DNA from: Excoecaria cochinchinensis | Taxonomy: Eukaryota > Streptophyta > Magnoliopsida > Malpighiales > Euphorbiaceae | Reading direction: 5' to 3' | NCBI GenBank assembly: GCA_947683425.1 | Contig: CANTUQ010000007.1 | Span: 4,092,001-4,156,000, forward strand | DNA: 64,000 nt | In this document: positions 36,451 through 50,392 of the stretch, in pieces | Numbering within the stretch: position 1 is the stretch's first letter | How the letters are laid out: the number at the start of each line of letters is the position of its first letter | Notes under the pieces: model-generated | The model's database searches: none | Told to the model about the DNA's origin: nothing | Seen by the model: only the letters and a program-made list of their open reading frames with translations | Position numbers and translations under genes: made by a program

Positions 36451-39400
36451 ATAACTATGTCTTACTGTTAATCGGAATGAGAAGTTAGGGATATACATAT
36501 CCATTGGTTGTTTGCCAACAAATTTAATTAGAGAGTAGCTAATCTTGTTTTAGGCATTATCGGGATGCTTGTTTGAGATAGATTAGGATTGGAATCGTTC
36601 TTGAAAGGAAGATTCGCTTAAATTCGTACTTATGAACTCAAGTTTCTAAAATAGAGTTAGGGATTAAACTGAAAATCAATTCCTGAAATGGATTTATTGG
36701 CTTTAAAATGGAATTTTGTAGTTAGTTAATGCTCATAAATGATAGTTTAGATAAATCAACCAATCTCAAATAACGCTAAATAAAAGTACAAGAGCTAAGG
36801 TTACATTTTTTATTTACCGGACTATATTTGCATATTTTTGTGCGCAATTTATTATTTGATTGGCACATTTGCTAAATTTTAGATTCATAGGTACCAATAT
36901 TTGAAATTCATTTATTTGATTAATTCAGATATATGTTGAGTAAACTTATAAAAAGAGACAAAATGCTCATTTATAAGTATTTAAAAATTCTAATTTATTT
37001 AGCATGACCAAAATTTGGTAATATATTTATATTTTAGTATAAATTTTTATTTATTTATTATTATTATTATCGCATTTAAAAAAAAAAGGAGGAGTATGCA
37101 ATATCAAATAAAAAAATAAAAAATTATTTTAAATTAATCAGACGGTGTCATCATCTAGTGATCATAATTATATATGGTTAAATTATTTTTATGAATTATA
37201 CAAAATTTACATATCACCATACTCATAAAAAGATTAACAAACTGATCATGATTGGGAATCAAAAAGTAAAAGTTTGGGGTTATATCACAAACAAAATAGC
37301 TTATAATTGTAATTAATCAAATTTTGAAACGATTTAAATTATTTTCGAGAGTAACAATGATATGATAATTATCAAATACGTGCTAAATTATCGTGCGAGA
37401 CAAAAATAATTTCATTTCATCTGACTTTAAAGGTAAAATGCTAACTTTAAAACAGCTATGTATAGTGTGATCTAAAACTTAAATATGAATTTAAATTTGC
37501 AAAATTATCCATTTTCAATCTAAGTTATGTACTAAAAACTAGTAATTTTAATTATAAGTTGCTGTAAAGATGTGTTATTCATGCATGTAGACTTTTGAAT
37601 AATTAATAATTCATGCATGTAAACTTTTGAATAATTAATATGCCATATAAAAATTAAATACAACTCTTATATAATACCCTAAGCACAATTATTCAACCAT
37701 TCCACTAAGAAAGGAGTACATTTCAAATACAATTTTAAATTTTAAAATAAAAAAACAGCAACAAGAAAAAGACAAAAGAAACGAGAAGAAAACAGAATCT
37801 AAAAATAATATTATTCCACTTTAGCAGTAAAAAAACAGTGATTGATTTATTAAAAATATATTTATTATAACAACAAATATAATAATAATAATAATAATAG
37901 TATATGATATGCAGCAAAAGTAAAGGTGGGCCATATGTTCCTCTAAGTGAAGCATCCTCTAATCTAGGAAACATTACTCTTACCAGGATACTGTTTTAGT
38001 TCGTTATTAACTACTAAATTATTTAACTAATTTCAAAAATAAATTAGATCCCCGTAAAGATAAAAAGAGGTCAGCTGAGTTGAAATGGACAGCGACGTTA
38101 ACGGCGTTAAATATTGCCGTTGAAAATGGGACCTACATGAATAATTGTCAGGTATAGAGAATTGACGGGACAAATTGCCGTCCCTTCCCGAGAAAAAAAG
38201 AAAATCTTTTTTCTTTCTTGAGAATGGAAGTGAAAAATTAGAGTACTACAAATTGGTGCTGAGCTCTGTTTGGATGGGACCCTTTTCTTTTTTCTCTACT
38301 TCCTATTTTTCCACCTCTTCTTTTTCGCTGTCACTTTATTTCTTAAATCATATTTTTATTACATTTAGTAAATTAGATGTACACTATGTTCATAAATAGT
38401 TACCATTATATTAATTAATATACTACTAATATTTTTATATTTTTAATGTAATTTTTTAACTATTTTAGTGATTATTGGATCCATTAGATATTTATATTAT
38501 TTCACTCTCATTCATTATATTATATAATTTGTTCTAACAAAGGGATCTAAGTTTTGATTATTCAAATTTTCCAACCCAGAAAATGGAAAAATGTATATAA
38601 ATGTTTATACTAACGATATAGCAGAAATTGATATAAAAATATCATTATAAATAATTTTCTTTAATTTTTAATTAATATTATTCAAATAATATTAATATAT
38701 ATTTTCTGATCTAAATTTACGCCTATCTATTACTATTTCTTGAGAAAGGTAAAAAAAATAAATATTGAATAAAATTTTAACAGTCTCTCTATTTTTTTAC
38801 TTGCTAAATTAGCATATATACAAAACACAACAAAAGAAAAAAAAAATCTACATGTTTGGACTAAGTTAAAACTGGAAGGGTAAAAAACTGCAAATAGGAA
38901 ACTATGAGAGGCTACAATGTAAATAATAACGTTGTATGACGATGAACATATATTTGCAAGAAAATCTCAAATTTTGCAGTTTCACCCACCAGGTAAACAG
39001 ATGACATTTCTTTGACTCCTTGTCCTGTCAAAAACACGAAGCAGAAACAATGAATTTGCAATTACACACTGTTACCCTTCCAGTCTGAGCAGAGGATAGC
39101 TGAAAAACACCAAAGAGAAAGCGACCCATGATTCGCATTACCGTTCTCTCTCTCTTATGTAAAAATGTAGAGAGAGAAACTTATCTTATAGGTGTACAGA
39201 GAGAAAGGGTAGAGTTGCAGAGCTCTGCCAGAAGCAGTATTTTAACTTTATCTCTAATAGCATTTTCTCTGTCTTTCTCTCTCTAGCTGTTTCTGTTGCC
39301 CTTTTCCTTTCTCTCTATCTTCTCTGTTTTTTTCCTCCATCGCGCAGTTTACCTTTGGTACTGAACACACTCAATGAGACCTCTGTATTTTACTGGCCTA

Positions 39401-39771
39401 ATTTGCCAGAGCGATTTGATTTAACAAACAAAGCTAATCTCAGCTATTGTTCTTCTTCTCTTTTATGAATAACCAAAAATTCAAATAAAAAACATTCAAA
39501 GAAAGAAGAAAAAGAACGTTTTTTTTTTTTTCTTCAATCCTCTCTCGGGTTCTCTTCTCTCACATCATAACTTCACTGCAGTAGCAATGTCGGCGACTTC
39601 AATGAGAGCTTTAACTGTTTCTTCTCTCATTTTTCTTCTTACCCAGTTTTAACTGAACGAGAAAGGCTTGAACTTTCTGGTTCAAGCTTTTGCTTTCACG
39701 TTGTTGTGAAAGAGTAGGTGAGAATGAGTAGTTTGAATTGAAAACAAGGTTTTGACATTTGAAGGGCAGTT
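36451..39771. other. Intergenic and ERECTA upstream region
   Basis: AT-rich sequence without a coding feature that I can support. A perfect-looking 32-bp tandem pair (37577-37608 and 37609-37640, differing at one base) and an (AAT)n run near 37878-37899 are present. CT-rich tracts (39140-39360) and the last few hundred bases are probably ERECTA promoter and 5' UTR. Confidence 0.5.
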
Positions 39772-42700
39772 ATGGCATTTCTTGTGGAATTTTTCCTGTT
39801 GGCTGTTCTCCTCGGTTTTTGTTTTGCTTCTGTGGATTCCGACGATGGTGAGTTCTTCTTCGTGCTCAGTTTGGCCATAAAGAAAATTTATTGTAGGGAA
39901 TAGGATGTTAATGTTATATTTATTAATTTAATTTTCCTTCAACCAGCTACTGTGCGTTAGATAATTTTTTAAGGTTCTAATTGTTGTTAACGTGTGTTGA
40001 GGTTGACAACGGACCAATGTGCAAACGTTTCCTTAGTTTAAGATTTCAATGACATAAACAAACCTTATTTTCTTACAGTGGGTAGTTTTATGGTGAAAAG
40101 TTTGTAGCTTTACCTCTTGAAGTACTCAGAAATTTAGAATTTTTAGGGCCTTCTAATACTTTAAATAATCTATTCTGTATTTTATTTTGAGTGTTATTTT
40201 ATTAAAGGCTGAAGCTTTTTGGTGTTATCTGCTGAAGGCGCGAGTCTATTGGAGATAAAGAAGTCATTTAGAGATGTGGACAATGTTTTGTACGACTGGA
40301 CAGATTCTCCATCTTCCGATTATTGTGTTTGGAGAGGGGTTACTTGTGATAATGTAACCATCAATGTCGTTGCACTGTGAGTTCATTTTATGATTTCTTG
40401 TTTTGTCTGTGAAAACTTCTATTTGTTACTTTTGTAGAACGTTAGTTCGTTGTTTTTGGGTTTGCCTAATATTGATTCTCTTTTACTATTCTTACTTGTT
40501 TCTTACGAGTTTGTTGTAGTAATCTGTCTGGTTTGAATCTCGATGGGGAGGTTTCGCCTGCAATAGGAAATCTCAAAAACTTGGTTTCTATGTACGTGCT
40601 TTTGTGCATTTATTTTTGTTACTTGTGTTTTCTTTTTGAAAAAAAAAATATTAACGAAATGCTTCCATAATTTGATTTCTGGTTACAAATGAAAGTACTG
40701 TTTGAAAGGCAAGGATAATAAGCAAATTTGTTGGCTGTATTAGTGTGGATTTTGACTTGGATTTAAATCAAAATTAATTAATGTTCTGCTTTCTTCAACT
40801 AGTGATCTCAGGGGAAATCGTCTCTCTGGCCAAATTCCTGATGAGATAGGTGACTGCGCGTCATTGAGAAACCTGTAAGTTCCATATCTGAAACTGGGTG
40901 AGGCTAATAAATTAATGACTAATATTTTTTTATCTGTCATTTAATTGGTATATTAGATTTTGTTGGTTCACTATATTGATTCCTCCTGTTTTATTAGTGA
41001 CTTGTCTTTCAATGAGATATATGGAGATATACCATTTTCAGTCTCGAAGTTAAAGCAGCTGGAATATCTGTAAGTCACTTTTCAGTTGTATTTCTTTGTA
41101 TTTTAGATCAGTTGATTGCCGCCTCTTTGGTGTGGGAACCTGAATTTTTACCTCTAACTGCACGGCTTCAGGATTTTGAAGAATAATCAATTAATTGGGC
41201 CAATTCCATCCACTCTGTCACAGATTCCAAACTTGAAAGTTTTGTAAGATGTTCCTCCCTCAATTTCTTTTGTTCTGATTATTTATTCCTCTTAATCTCA
41301 ATCCTCAAATTCCACATTCTGTTCCAGAGATTTGGCCCAAAATAAACTCAGTGGTGAGATACCTAGACTAATATACTGGAATGAAGTTTTGCAATATCTG
41401 TAAGTACAAAAGGATCTAATGGAATGTGAAATATCCTTGCAGTTTGTATATGCTCTAAAATGTGTGTCAATATTGCATGATATGTTATTACGAATTTGAG
41501 CCTAAGCCTCTTTACATACGCTCCCACTTTCAGTGGTTTGCGAGGAAACAGTTTGGTGGGCACACTTTCTCCAGATATGTGCCAGCTAACTGGGCTGTGG
41601 TATTTGTAAGTATCCAGTGCCAAATGTTTTCACTACTAGATCTTGATATTTTATTGGCATTTTGCCACGTGTCGTGCCTATCTGACGTGATTCTTCCATC
41701 ATTTTAGTGATGTGAGAAACAACAGCTTGGCTGGGAATATTCCACAAAATATAGGCAACTGTACTTCCTTCCAGGTCTTGTATGTACTTCATTAAACTCA
41801 GCCAACTTGAATACTTGTAATGCTTTGTGTTCTTAATTGACTATCATGACTTTTGCTGTTTATTGGTAGGGACTTGTCATACAACCAGCTGACGGGAGAG
41901 ATTCCGTTCAACATTGGTTTTTTACAAGTAGCCACATTGTATGTCATGCAACTTTTCTTTTTCGTGGTTTACAGCTTTAATATTTTGATAGTGACTCACA
42001 CTTACGTAAAACCTCATTTGACTGACTAGATCCTTGCAAGGTAATCGGTTGGGGGGGAAGATTCCTTCAGTAATTGGCCTAATGCAGGCACTTGCTGTAT
42101 TGTAAGTTTGAATTATGTTTTAATTTTTTGTCAATGTTACCTTCATTCTGCCTTCTTTCTTAGCTCTTGCCCTTTTAATTTTGAAGCACTTTGTTCCTCA
42201 TATGTTATTTTTCCTTGTTCAAATCCAGAGATTTAAGCTGCAATATGTTAACTGGACCCGTCCCTCCTATTTTGGGAAATTTAACTTACACAGAAAAATT
42301 GTAAGTGTGTGATTGCTGCTATTGCATTTTGTTATTCCTTTCTGTAATATCCATTAGAAATAAATTTTGATTAAAAAGTTTCTACAGTGTTGCATCTGTT
42401 ATTAAAGTTTGTTGTAAACCTGAAATTGCTGCATGGTGCAGAAATGCCATCAACTTTTTCGACTGACTTGTGAAATTTTTAGCAATGGTATCCTATGATT
42501 ATTTGATGCCTCAAGTTGTGATATTCATTTAATTCCAATGGTGTTGTCTCCTAGGTATTTGCACAGTAATAAGCTGACTGGATCCATTCCCCCAGAGCTT
42601 GGGAATATGACGAGGCTTCATTACTTGTATGTCCTCTACTATTATTTTTCTGTGGCTATATTTTGGTTCCAGCAATATATAAAATGCTTTTGAGTTGATT

Positions 42701-45700
42701 TGCTTGCTGGTGGAGTCATCATTTTCTTTGCGAAACACATGTGAGAATGGTCCATGTGATTCTTAGCACATTAAGGAATGAATTTTGTGGCCATTGAGAG
42801 CTCATTCGTCACAGTTAATAGCCAGGTCAACGGTCCCAAATATTCTTTAAATAATACAAATTGCCATTTCAGCATATTTACCATATGATGGTTGGTTTAA
42901 ATGATGTACTGCATGTTCCTTTGCTTTACTCTTACTGTGAGCCGATGGTTTTTGGGAAAATCTGGCTGGAATTTTTTTATCATGAAGGCATTCTGATAAC
43001 TTGAACCATAATAAAGAATATTCATAAGTTTTGGCATTTATAAGTTCTTTTTTTATTGATTGAACTGGGTGTGAGAATCTAGTGGTGTTCTTCATCTTGC
43101 TTGTTTAATACCTGCTATGTTGTTTTTTTTATTCTTATTTGAAATTCCATTACATGACATGCCAATCTCTGATGCCCTACAATATTTTTTCCAGGGAATT
43201 GAATGATAATAAACTCACAGGACACATACCACCGGAGCTTGGAAAGCTTACTGACTTGTTTGATCTGTATGTTCTGTCATTGTGATGTTTATTACTAGTG
43301 CTACCCATCGAGTTTAATGCGCTGATGTGATGTTATTGCAGAAATGTTGCCAACAACCACCTTGAAGGGCCTATACCTGATAATCTTAGCTCATGCACAA
43401 ATCTCAACAGCCTGTAAGAATTAACTACTTGTTAATTTTGATTGGAGTTTAATTGCTTTTGAGGTGCTTATTGACAATTCCATTGGATGTTAGCAATGTG
43501 CACGGTAACAAATTGAATGGGACCATCCCACGTGCCTTCCAGAAGCTGGAGAGTATGACATATCTGTAAGTTTGGTAGATTTCACAATGACTCGCATCTC
43601 AAAATTTATGAAGTTTCTGTGCTTGCATGCAAGCTGATTCATCATGGCCAGTGTTTTCTATTATTCAGATATAGTTTTTTTTTTTTTTTAATTTGTCGGT
43701 CTTTTTTTAAAAAAAAAATTCTCAGGAATCTATCCTCCAACAACATCAGGGGTCCAATTCCCATTGAGCTTTCCAGGATTGGTAATTTGGACACTTTGTA
43801 AGTATCAACAGCTCTACTTTTTTCTTTCTATATCTCTTGTTCTGTTTTATCATTAATTGTACATCCAACTTTTGGAACAGGGATATTTCTAATAATAAAA
43901 TTAATGGGTCCATTCCTTCTTCGCTTGGTGACTTGGAACATCTTCTGAAGTTGTGAGTTGAAATGCCAAGTAATTCCAGCATCTTGCAATTTTTACTTCT
44001 TGCTGACACCTGTTTTTGTTTGATAGGAATCTAAGTAGAAACCAATTATCTGGAGTTGTTCCAGCAGAGTTTGGTAACCTGAGAAGTGTCATGGAGATGT
44101 ATGAAACCAATACCTGTTTTGGTGGATAGGGATGAAGCTTATTTTGGCCTTTCTAACTTTTTGTCTTGTGTGGCACTGTAGAGATCTTTCAAACAATCAT
44201 CTCTCAGGAGTAATACCTCAGGAACTTAGTCAACTGCAGAACATGTTCTCATTGTAAGTTAGAAACTTTGGCTTGCATTTATACTAATGAGAAGGAATAT
44301 ATGCTGTTAGATTTGAGCCCTGTGTTGATGAACTTCAATTTTCTTTTGTTTTCATTAGTAACCTGCTTGGCAATGGCACTTGTGTCTTAGAAAGCTTTTA
44401 GAGATACAGCGTATAAGTAGGAGACCACTTGCTTGCTATTAAGTAGACTTGCAACTACCCAGATGATTTGTCAGTAACATTATTTCTATCATGGGGATTT
44501 TTATTGGTATATGTTTGTGCGAAATAATGCAGGAGACTGGAAAACAACAATCTCTCAGGCGATGTGATGTCTCTGGTCAACTGCCTGAGCCTTACTATCT
44601 TGTATGTTTGTATATGCTGGAGTTTTTTGTCTTTTTCATTCTTACTTGCAGTTGAAACTTGTTAAATGTGGGTTTCACTTTATTAATAGAAATGTAAATT
44701 CTTGCATTCAGGAATGTCTCTTACAACAACCTAGCTGGTGTGATTCCTACAAGCAATAACTTCTCACGGTTTTCGCCCAACAGGTTAGATGGTTTGACTA
44801 TATCATTTTTATATTTTTGAAGATGTCTGAATTAAAAGCTGAATCGTCTTGTTTCTCAGTTAACATGTTTCTTCTAACTAGCTTTGCAACTCGCTTATTG
44901 AAGTAATTTCATTTTTGTTTAGTTTCATTGGAAATCCTGGTCTTTGTGGCTATTGGCTTAATTCTCAATGCAGTGGGTCTCATCCAGCTGAACGAGGTAT
45001 TCATGGAATTTCAGGATCAGTTCTTGATGTTATTTCTATACCAGTATTACTTGCATTGCATCATGTCAAGAGCTAATTAGTATCCATATCCCGAGTGAAA
45101 ATTCCACTGCCTCCTATCATGAAGGGAATATTTTGTGTAAACAATGCATGAAATAACCCCTATTTAAATTGATTTGTGTTGTAAATGCATTCCTCTTAAG
45201 GCCAAGGCCTTTTATTTGTGAAAGCCAAAGGAATTGGAATAATTATCATTGCCATTGTCTTTGCAGTTACAATTTCTAAAGCTGCAATCCTTGGGATCGC
45301 TGTTGGAGCTCTAGTGATTCTTCTCATGATCCTAGTGGCAGCATGCCGACCACATAATCCAATGCCTTTTCCAGATGGCTCTCTTGACAAACCAGGTAAT
45401 TCCTGCATTCATTATCCCCTTGAGGTGTTAAAAATAACAACAAAAATTTTGATGCTATCTTTTACCTCCAATAATTGGAACCAGACACATTACACATTCT
45501 GTTTAAGGACATTTAATGCGAGACTCTTTTAACTAAGCAAATTACCTGACTGTGTTAATGATCTGGTCTTTGAAGATACTCGTATTTACTTGATCTATTC
45601 ACAAAAGAGAATGCAATAATCTTTTGGCTTTGTTTTCATATCAGATAATAACTCCACAAGGTTTAATTGCCTGGAAAACTGAATTTGTGCTGACATCTGA

Positions 45701-47207
45701 TACTTGTGTGCTTGTTGAACAAACAGTTACATACTCGACACCAAAATTGATCATCCTTCACATGAACTTGGCACTCCATGTATACGAGGATATCATGAGG
45801 ATGACTGAGAATTTGAGTGAGAAATATATAATTGGTTATGGAGCATCAAGCACTGTGTACAAATGTGTCCTTAAAAATTGCAAGCCAGTGGCTATCAAGA
45901 GGCTCTATTCCCATTATCCGCAGTGCTTGAAGGAATTTGAGACAGAATTGGAGACAGTTGGGAGCATCAAGCATCGGAATCTGGTCAGCCTCCAAGGATA
46001 TTCCCTGTCCCCATCTGGCAACCTTCTTTTCTATGATTATATGGAAAATGGCAGTCTCTGGGATCTCCTTCATGGTGAGTTTTGAGTGTTCCTAGACATT
46101 GCCATCTGTAGCCTGGCTTTGTATCTTTATTTATGTTTATGTGATTGTTTTGCTGATTCTATGATGATTATCTCTCCTAGTGAGCATGTTATTCGGTTAT
46201 GCCAGCAGGTTTTTGTTTAGTTAGGGATATGAGTAGTTATTAAAATGGATTTCATATCCATTCTGCTGAGCTGGTGAAATCACAAGAAACTCCTTCTGAG
46301 TATTTTCAGATTCTTCTGCAGTATGAATTACTATTTTCTTTCAGGCCCGACAAAGAAGAAAAAGCTTGATTGGGATACTCGTCTTCAGATAGCTCTTGGA
46401 GCTGCTCAAGGGCTAGCATATCTTCACCACGATTGTAGTCCCCGCATCATTCACAGAGATGTGAAGTCGTCAAACATTCTATTAGACAAGGACTTTGAGG
46501 CTCATCTTACTGATTTTGGCATTGCAAAGAGCTTATGTGTGTCAAAATCCCATACTTCCACGTACGTAATGGGCACCATTGGTTATATAGACCCTGAGTA
46601 TGCTCGGACTTCCCGTCTTACAGAAAAGTCTGATGTATACAGTTATGGCATTGTTCTACTTGAGTTGATGACAGGAAGGAAAGCAGTTGACAATGAATGC
46701 AATCTTCACCATCTGGTTTGTTTCAATCAATCCTCGTATTCTTACCAATCCAATAATTCTAAAAATATTACTGATTAACTCACAATTCTTAATTGTTGGT
46801 TTTTCGACCTTCTGGTTTTTCATATCTTGCATTAGATCTTATCCAAGACAGCCAACAATGCTGTGATGGAAACTGTTGATCCTGAGATAACTGCTACATG
46901 TAAAGATCTAGGAGCTGTAAAGAAGGTTTTTCAGCTTGCCCTTCTATGTACCAAGAGACAGCCATTGGACAGGCCGACTATGCATGAAGTGACACGTGTC
47001 CTTGGGAGCCTTGTGCCAGCCATGGCCCCACCAAAGCAATGCAACCCAGCCCCACCTCCACCACTCCCATCAGCCAAAGTTTCATGCTACATGGATGAGT
47101 ATGCAAATCTGAAAACTCCACACATGGTGAACTGCCCTTCCATGAGCACCTCAGATGCACAACTCTTCCTAAAATTTGGTGAGGTAATATCCCAGAACAG
47201 TGAGTGA
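39772..47207 (+). CDS. ER: ERECTA LRR receptor-like kinase, 27 exons, 980 aa
   Basis: Exons: 39772-39847, 40238-40376, 40520-40591, 40803-40874, 40998-41069, 41172-41243, 41328-41399, 41534-41605, 41708-41779, 41870-41938, 42030-42101, 42229-42300, 42555-42626, 43195-43266, 43342-43413, 43494-43565, 43726-43797, 43881-43952, 44027-44098, 44182-44253, 44533-44601, 44712-44783, 44923-44996, 45267-45395, 45727-46074, 46345-46715, 46836-47207. A signal peptide is followed by an LRR cap (YCVWRGVTC), about 20 LRRs with one repeat per 72-nt exon, then a membrane helix (about 580-602). The kinase has the Gly loop GYGASSTVYK, VAIK lysine (about 675), HRD (about 772) and DFG (about 790). The C terminus (DAQLFLKFGEVISQNSE) is that of ERECTA, not ERL1/2. 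The receptor binds EPF/EPFL peptides with TMM and SERKs and controls stomatal patterning and organ shape. All motifs are intact; it has 4 residues more than Arabidopsis ER. Confidence 0.97.
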
Positions 47208-48034
47208 AAGTATCCTAGAATATAGATATTCCAACATTGGGTTTTGGTTAGCGGATGATGCTCTTTCAGTTCTTACCTTCTTTTTGGTAAGTGGAGCAAG
47301 AGGTTGATCAGTGAGTGGAAAATTGTGTACAAAGATCTATCTGAAATCAATTATTGTAGCTAAGAAAAGGAAAAAAGATGGCTACTTTACTGATAGTTAA
47401 GAAAAGTGGTAGTTTCAGAAGTCTCATGTATGTGTAATATTGTACCATATAAAATCATTGCTGCAAATTTTGTCATTGTGTTAAAAAGGGGCCACAGGCA
47501 GACTGGTGAATTTACAGGGAGAGGTCAGGGCAGGCCATGGCCTCTGCAGTGCATTATATGCGTGACCGGCAATAATTCACGTAGCTGATCCGTGAACTAG
47601 ACTTATGGTTCCTCTAATAATGCCTTATCTTCTGTTATGTTCTGCCAGTGGCTTAAATGCTCTATATAATTCGCTGCGAGTAAATTCATGGTGGGCGGCA
47701 AGAAAGTGAGATCCATAAATATCCATCATAATTTGGAAATTAACCATATCGTTTTGGCACAAGTGTACCATATCAGAACTTCAAACTCAATTAGGAACTG
47801 TTAAAATCAGTCGTCAACGGGAACAAACTTTACTGTTTTTTTTAAAGAAATAGCAGAAAATTAACTTTAGCACATTGCGGTTGGAAGAGCAGCTTGAAGG
47901 TTCTAAATGAAAGATAAACTGTGATGAGATTGCAAGTCTTCTGCCACCTGGACACATGCCAATAGTTCAGGAGTTCAGTTTCCTAAATCATTAAATTTCT
48001 CGTAATACTAAGGAGAAAACAAACCTCAAACACT
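47208..48034. other. Convergent 3' flank of ERECTA and the MADS gene
   Basis: ERECTA 3' UTR on the left, MADS-gene 3' UTR on the right. No other coding signal. Confidence 0.5.
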
Positions 48035-50392
48035 TCATGCCTGTTTCTGCTGCTCCATCAGTTGAATCTTGAAACAAGAAGAGCACATGTCAGTCAATTC
48101 CCATGGCTCAAATTCACAAGTTCCAGTAATTTTCTAGCTAATTAAAAAATGGATTTTTCATTCAGTGTCAGATGAGCTCAGCTTATGATAGAATTTCATA
48201 TTATTTATATGAATAAAATTATGCAAAGATCTCAGGAAATAAAATTATTTTATTTCGATTTTGTTTAATAGAGAATAATAGTTGATTGAGGTAGAGATTA
48301 TATTATAAATAATATTATTTAAAAAAAAAATCCGTACTTTCAAATCCTTGACTTTGTGAAGCATAGCATTGAGATGGTCCTCCATTATTTTGATCTGTAA
48401 TAAGTCATCAACATTGTACGGATTCTTCCAGTTCCTAATATTGGTAAATGGATTCAGTATGATCATGCTACATCATTGAAATTAAAAGGGAAAGCATATA
48501 ATTTAGTCGCTGAATTTTAACGTTTTTACACATTATATTCCTATATTTTAAAAAATACACATTGCATTTATAACTTTAATGTATTTACACATTAAATTTC
48601 TATACTTTCAAAATTACACATTAAATCTCTAAACTTATCTATTAAAACACATTAAGTTCAAACGGACCATAAAAATAATTAAAATACATGCAATTTTAAC
48701 CGCATTTTGCATTTAATGTGTTTTTTTCGAAAAGTTCAAAAATTCAATGTGTAATTTTAAAAGTATAGGAATCGAATATGTAAAATCATTAAAGTATGGA
48801 GGCCAAAGTATGGGTTTTTACAAATTAAAACTTAAATAATAATAATAAAGAAACCTGAGAATTCGTCTCTTTTCAGCGAGTTTTTCTTTGACCCCTTTCA
48901 GTTCATCCTTGTGCAGCTGAAAATTTTGGTGACATTTTGAACTAATTAAATTTAAAATGGAAAATTAAACAAATGTTTCTAAAATTGAATGAATATGTAT
49001 ACCATGAGTGCTTCACATCTGCAAATAAAAATAAATAAAATAAAAGTTAGGCAGAAGAGATGGATAATAAAATATGCACAAATGAGACCTATTTGAATGA
49101 ATACGTTATTTCAATTATATTATTTGTTTTGGAAAATAATAATAAGTAAGTGGAAATGCTGAGGAAGAAAACCTTTAAATACCTGTCGAGTGCTTGATTT
49201 CTTGCGCCGACTCCGGATTCGATCCTTGCATACGCTTTCTTAAGTAACTTCCAAATGTTAATAATATTGGGAAAGTAAGTTAATTGTTTTTTTAAAAATA
49301 ATAATAATTCTTTGCAGAATTTGTTATCTAAATAGATTTCTTACCCTCATAGTGTGAGCCCTCCTGAAAATATTAATAAAACAGACTCAGTAATTGAATG
49401 ATGATGTTGTTTTCATGAATAATTTGTTAGCTGAATTTGCAATTTGGTCATCACTACTTTTTTCTTTGGGTTAGCCTACAAATATTTGATAGGAAAAGTA
49501 ATAATAATAATAATAATTATTATTATTATTAAAGGGGGGTCATAGATAAAAATAATAATAATAATAATAATAATAATAGTAGCAGTAATAATGTTTTCCA
49601 ATAATTAATAGATCATCCTGCATAAGTTTTAATAATTTTATAAGGCCAAATCGCACAAATTGGGCTTAGGCCCTAAACAGATGAAAATATATATTAAGCT
49701 CATATATATTGTAATTAAGTAAAATTATTTTGACCCAAATAATAAATTTTTTTGATTTCAAATATAACAAATTTTAATTGGTTGATAAAGATTAATAATT
49801 TGATAATTTCACAGCATAAAAGGGAAGCAGTCCACACCTTTGTTCTCTGTCTTCCATAGACAAACTTGCCAGCTTCTCTAAAATACTACTAAAATCTCTG
49901 CAGCAGAAAAAACACAAATTCTCATATGCCACCAAATAAAGAAAAATTCAAGCATTTCGCTTTCCTTTTCCATGCAATTTTGTTTTGTCTACGTCATTAA
50001 TTTTCCGTTAATCATTTTATACTTTCACGTGCTATTCGAACATCTAGATAAAACTTCCATATATCGTATATATTAATTTTCAGTTTAACGAATATACTAA
50101 AATTAACGAAATCAAATATTCGATTCGATATAATAAGTAGAAAAAGTATCTTGATATTAAAAAATATATATTTTTAGCATAGAAATTGAAGAGAAAGAAG
50201 AAATTACTTGTCTTGGGCAACAAAATGAGAAGGTTTGCCAGTGGGAGAAAACATGATGACAGCAACATCAACATCACATAAGGTAGCAAGTTCTTTGGCC
50301 TTCTTCAGAACTCCAATTTTCCTCTTTGAATATTTTACTTGTCTTGCTTTCCCACATTCCAATCTCACAATTCTTAATTTCTTTCTCCCCAT
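48035..50392 (-). CDS. AGL33: Short MIKC*-type (M-delta) MADS-box protein, probable AGL33 orthologue, 8 exons, 175 aa
   Basis: Exons (minus): 50208-50392, 49838-49897, 49345-49363, 49183-49238, 49003-49018, 48855-48916, 48338-48434, 48035-48067; 528 nt, all GT-AG, in phase. Exon 1 is the MADS domain: MGRKKLRIVRLECGKARQVK, YSKRKIGVLKKAKELATLCD, MFSPTGKPSHF. This resembles MIKC* P-clade proteins (AGL30/65/94), with unusual changes such as KARQVKYSKRK for the common N-RQVTFSKRR form. Downstream there is a charged helical stretch (LHKDELKGVKEKLAEKRR) and NWKNPYNVDDLLQIKIMEDH, matching the keratin-like part of that clade. Two exons are only 19 and 16 nt. It is much shorter than typical MIKC* proteins. 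It lies next to ERECTA as AGL33 does in Arabidopsis. MIKC* factors act mainly in pollen; activity here is unknown. The last exon is the least certain. Confidence 0.78.
48502..48807. mobile_element. MITE in MADS intron 6
   Basis: The left end is ATTTAGTCGCTGAATTTTAA followed by CGTTTTTACACATTA. The right end, read in reverse, is CTTTGGCCTCCATACTTTAA followed by TGATTTTACATATT. That makes imperfect terminal inverted repeats of about 33 bp around an AT-rich interior full of ACACATTAAAT repeats. Ends are approximate. Confidence 0.6.
49502..49531. repeat. Perfect 30-bp palindrome of AAT/ATT units
   Basis: An (AAT)n run turns into (ATT)n at a central AATT in MADS intron 2, followed at 49551-49577 by a second (AAT)n run. 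It could extrude as a hairpin. Confidence 0.85.
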
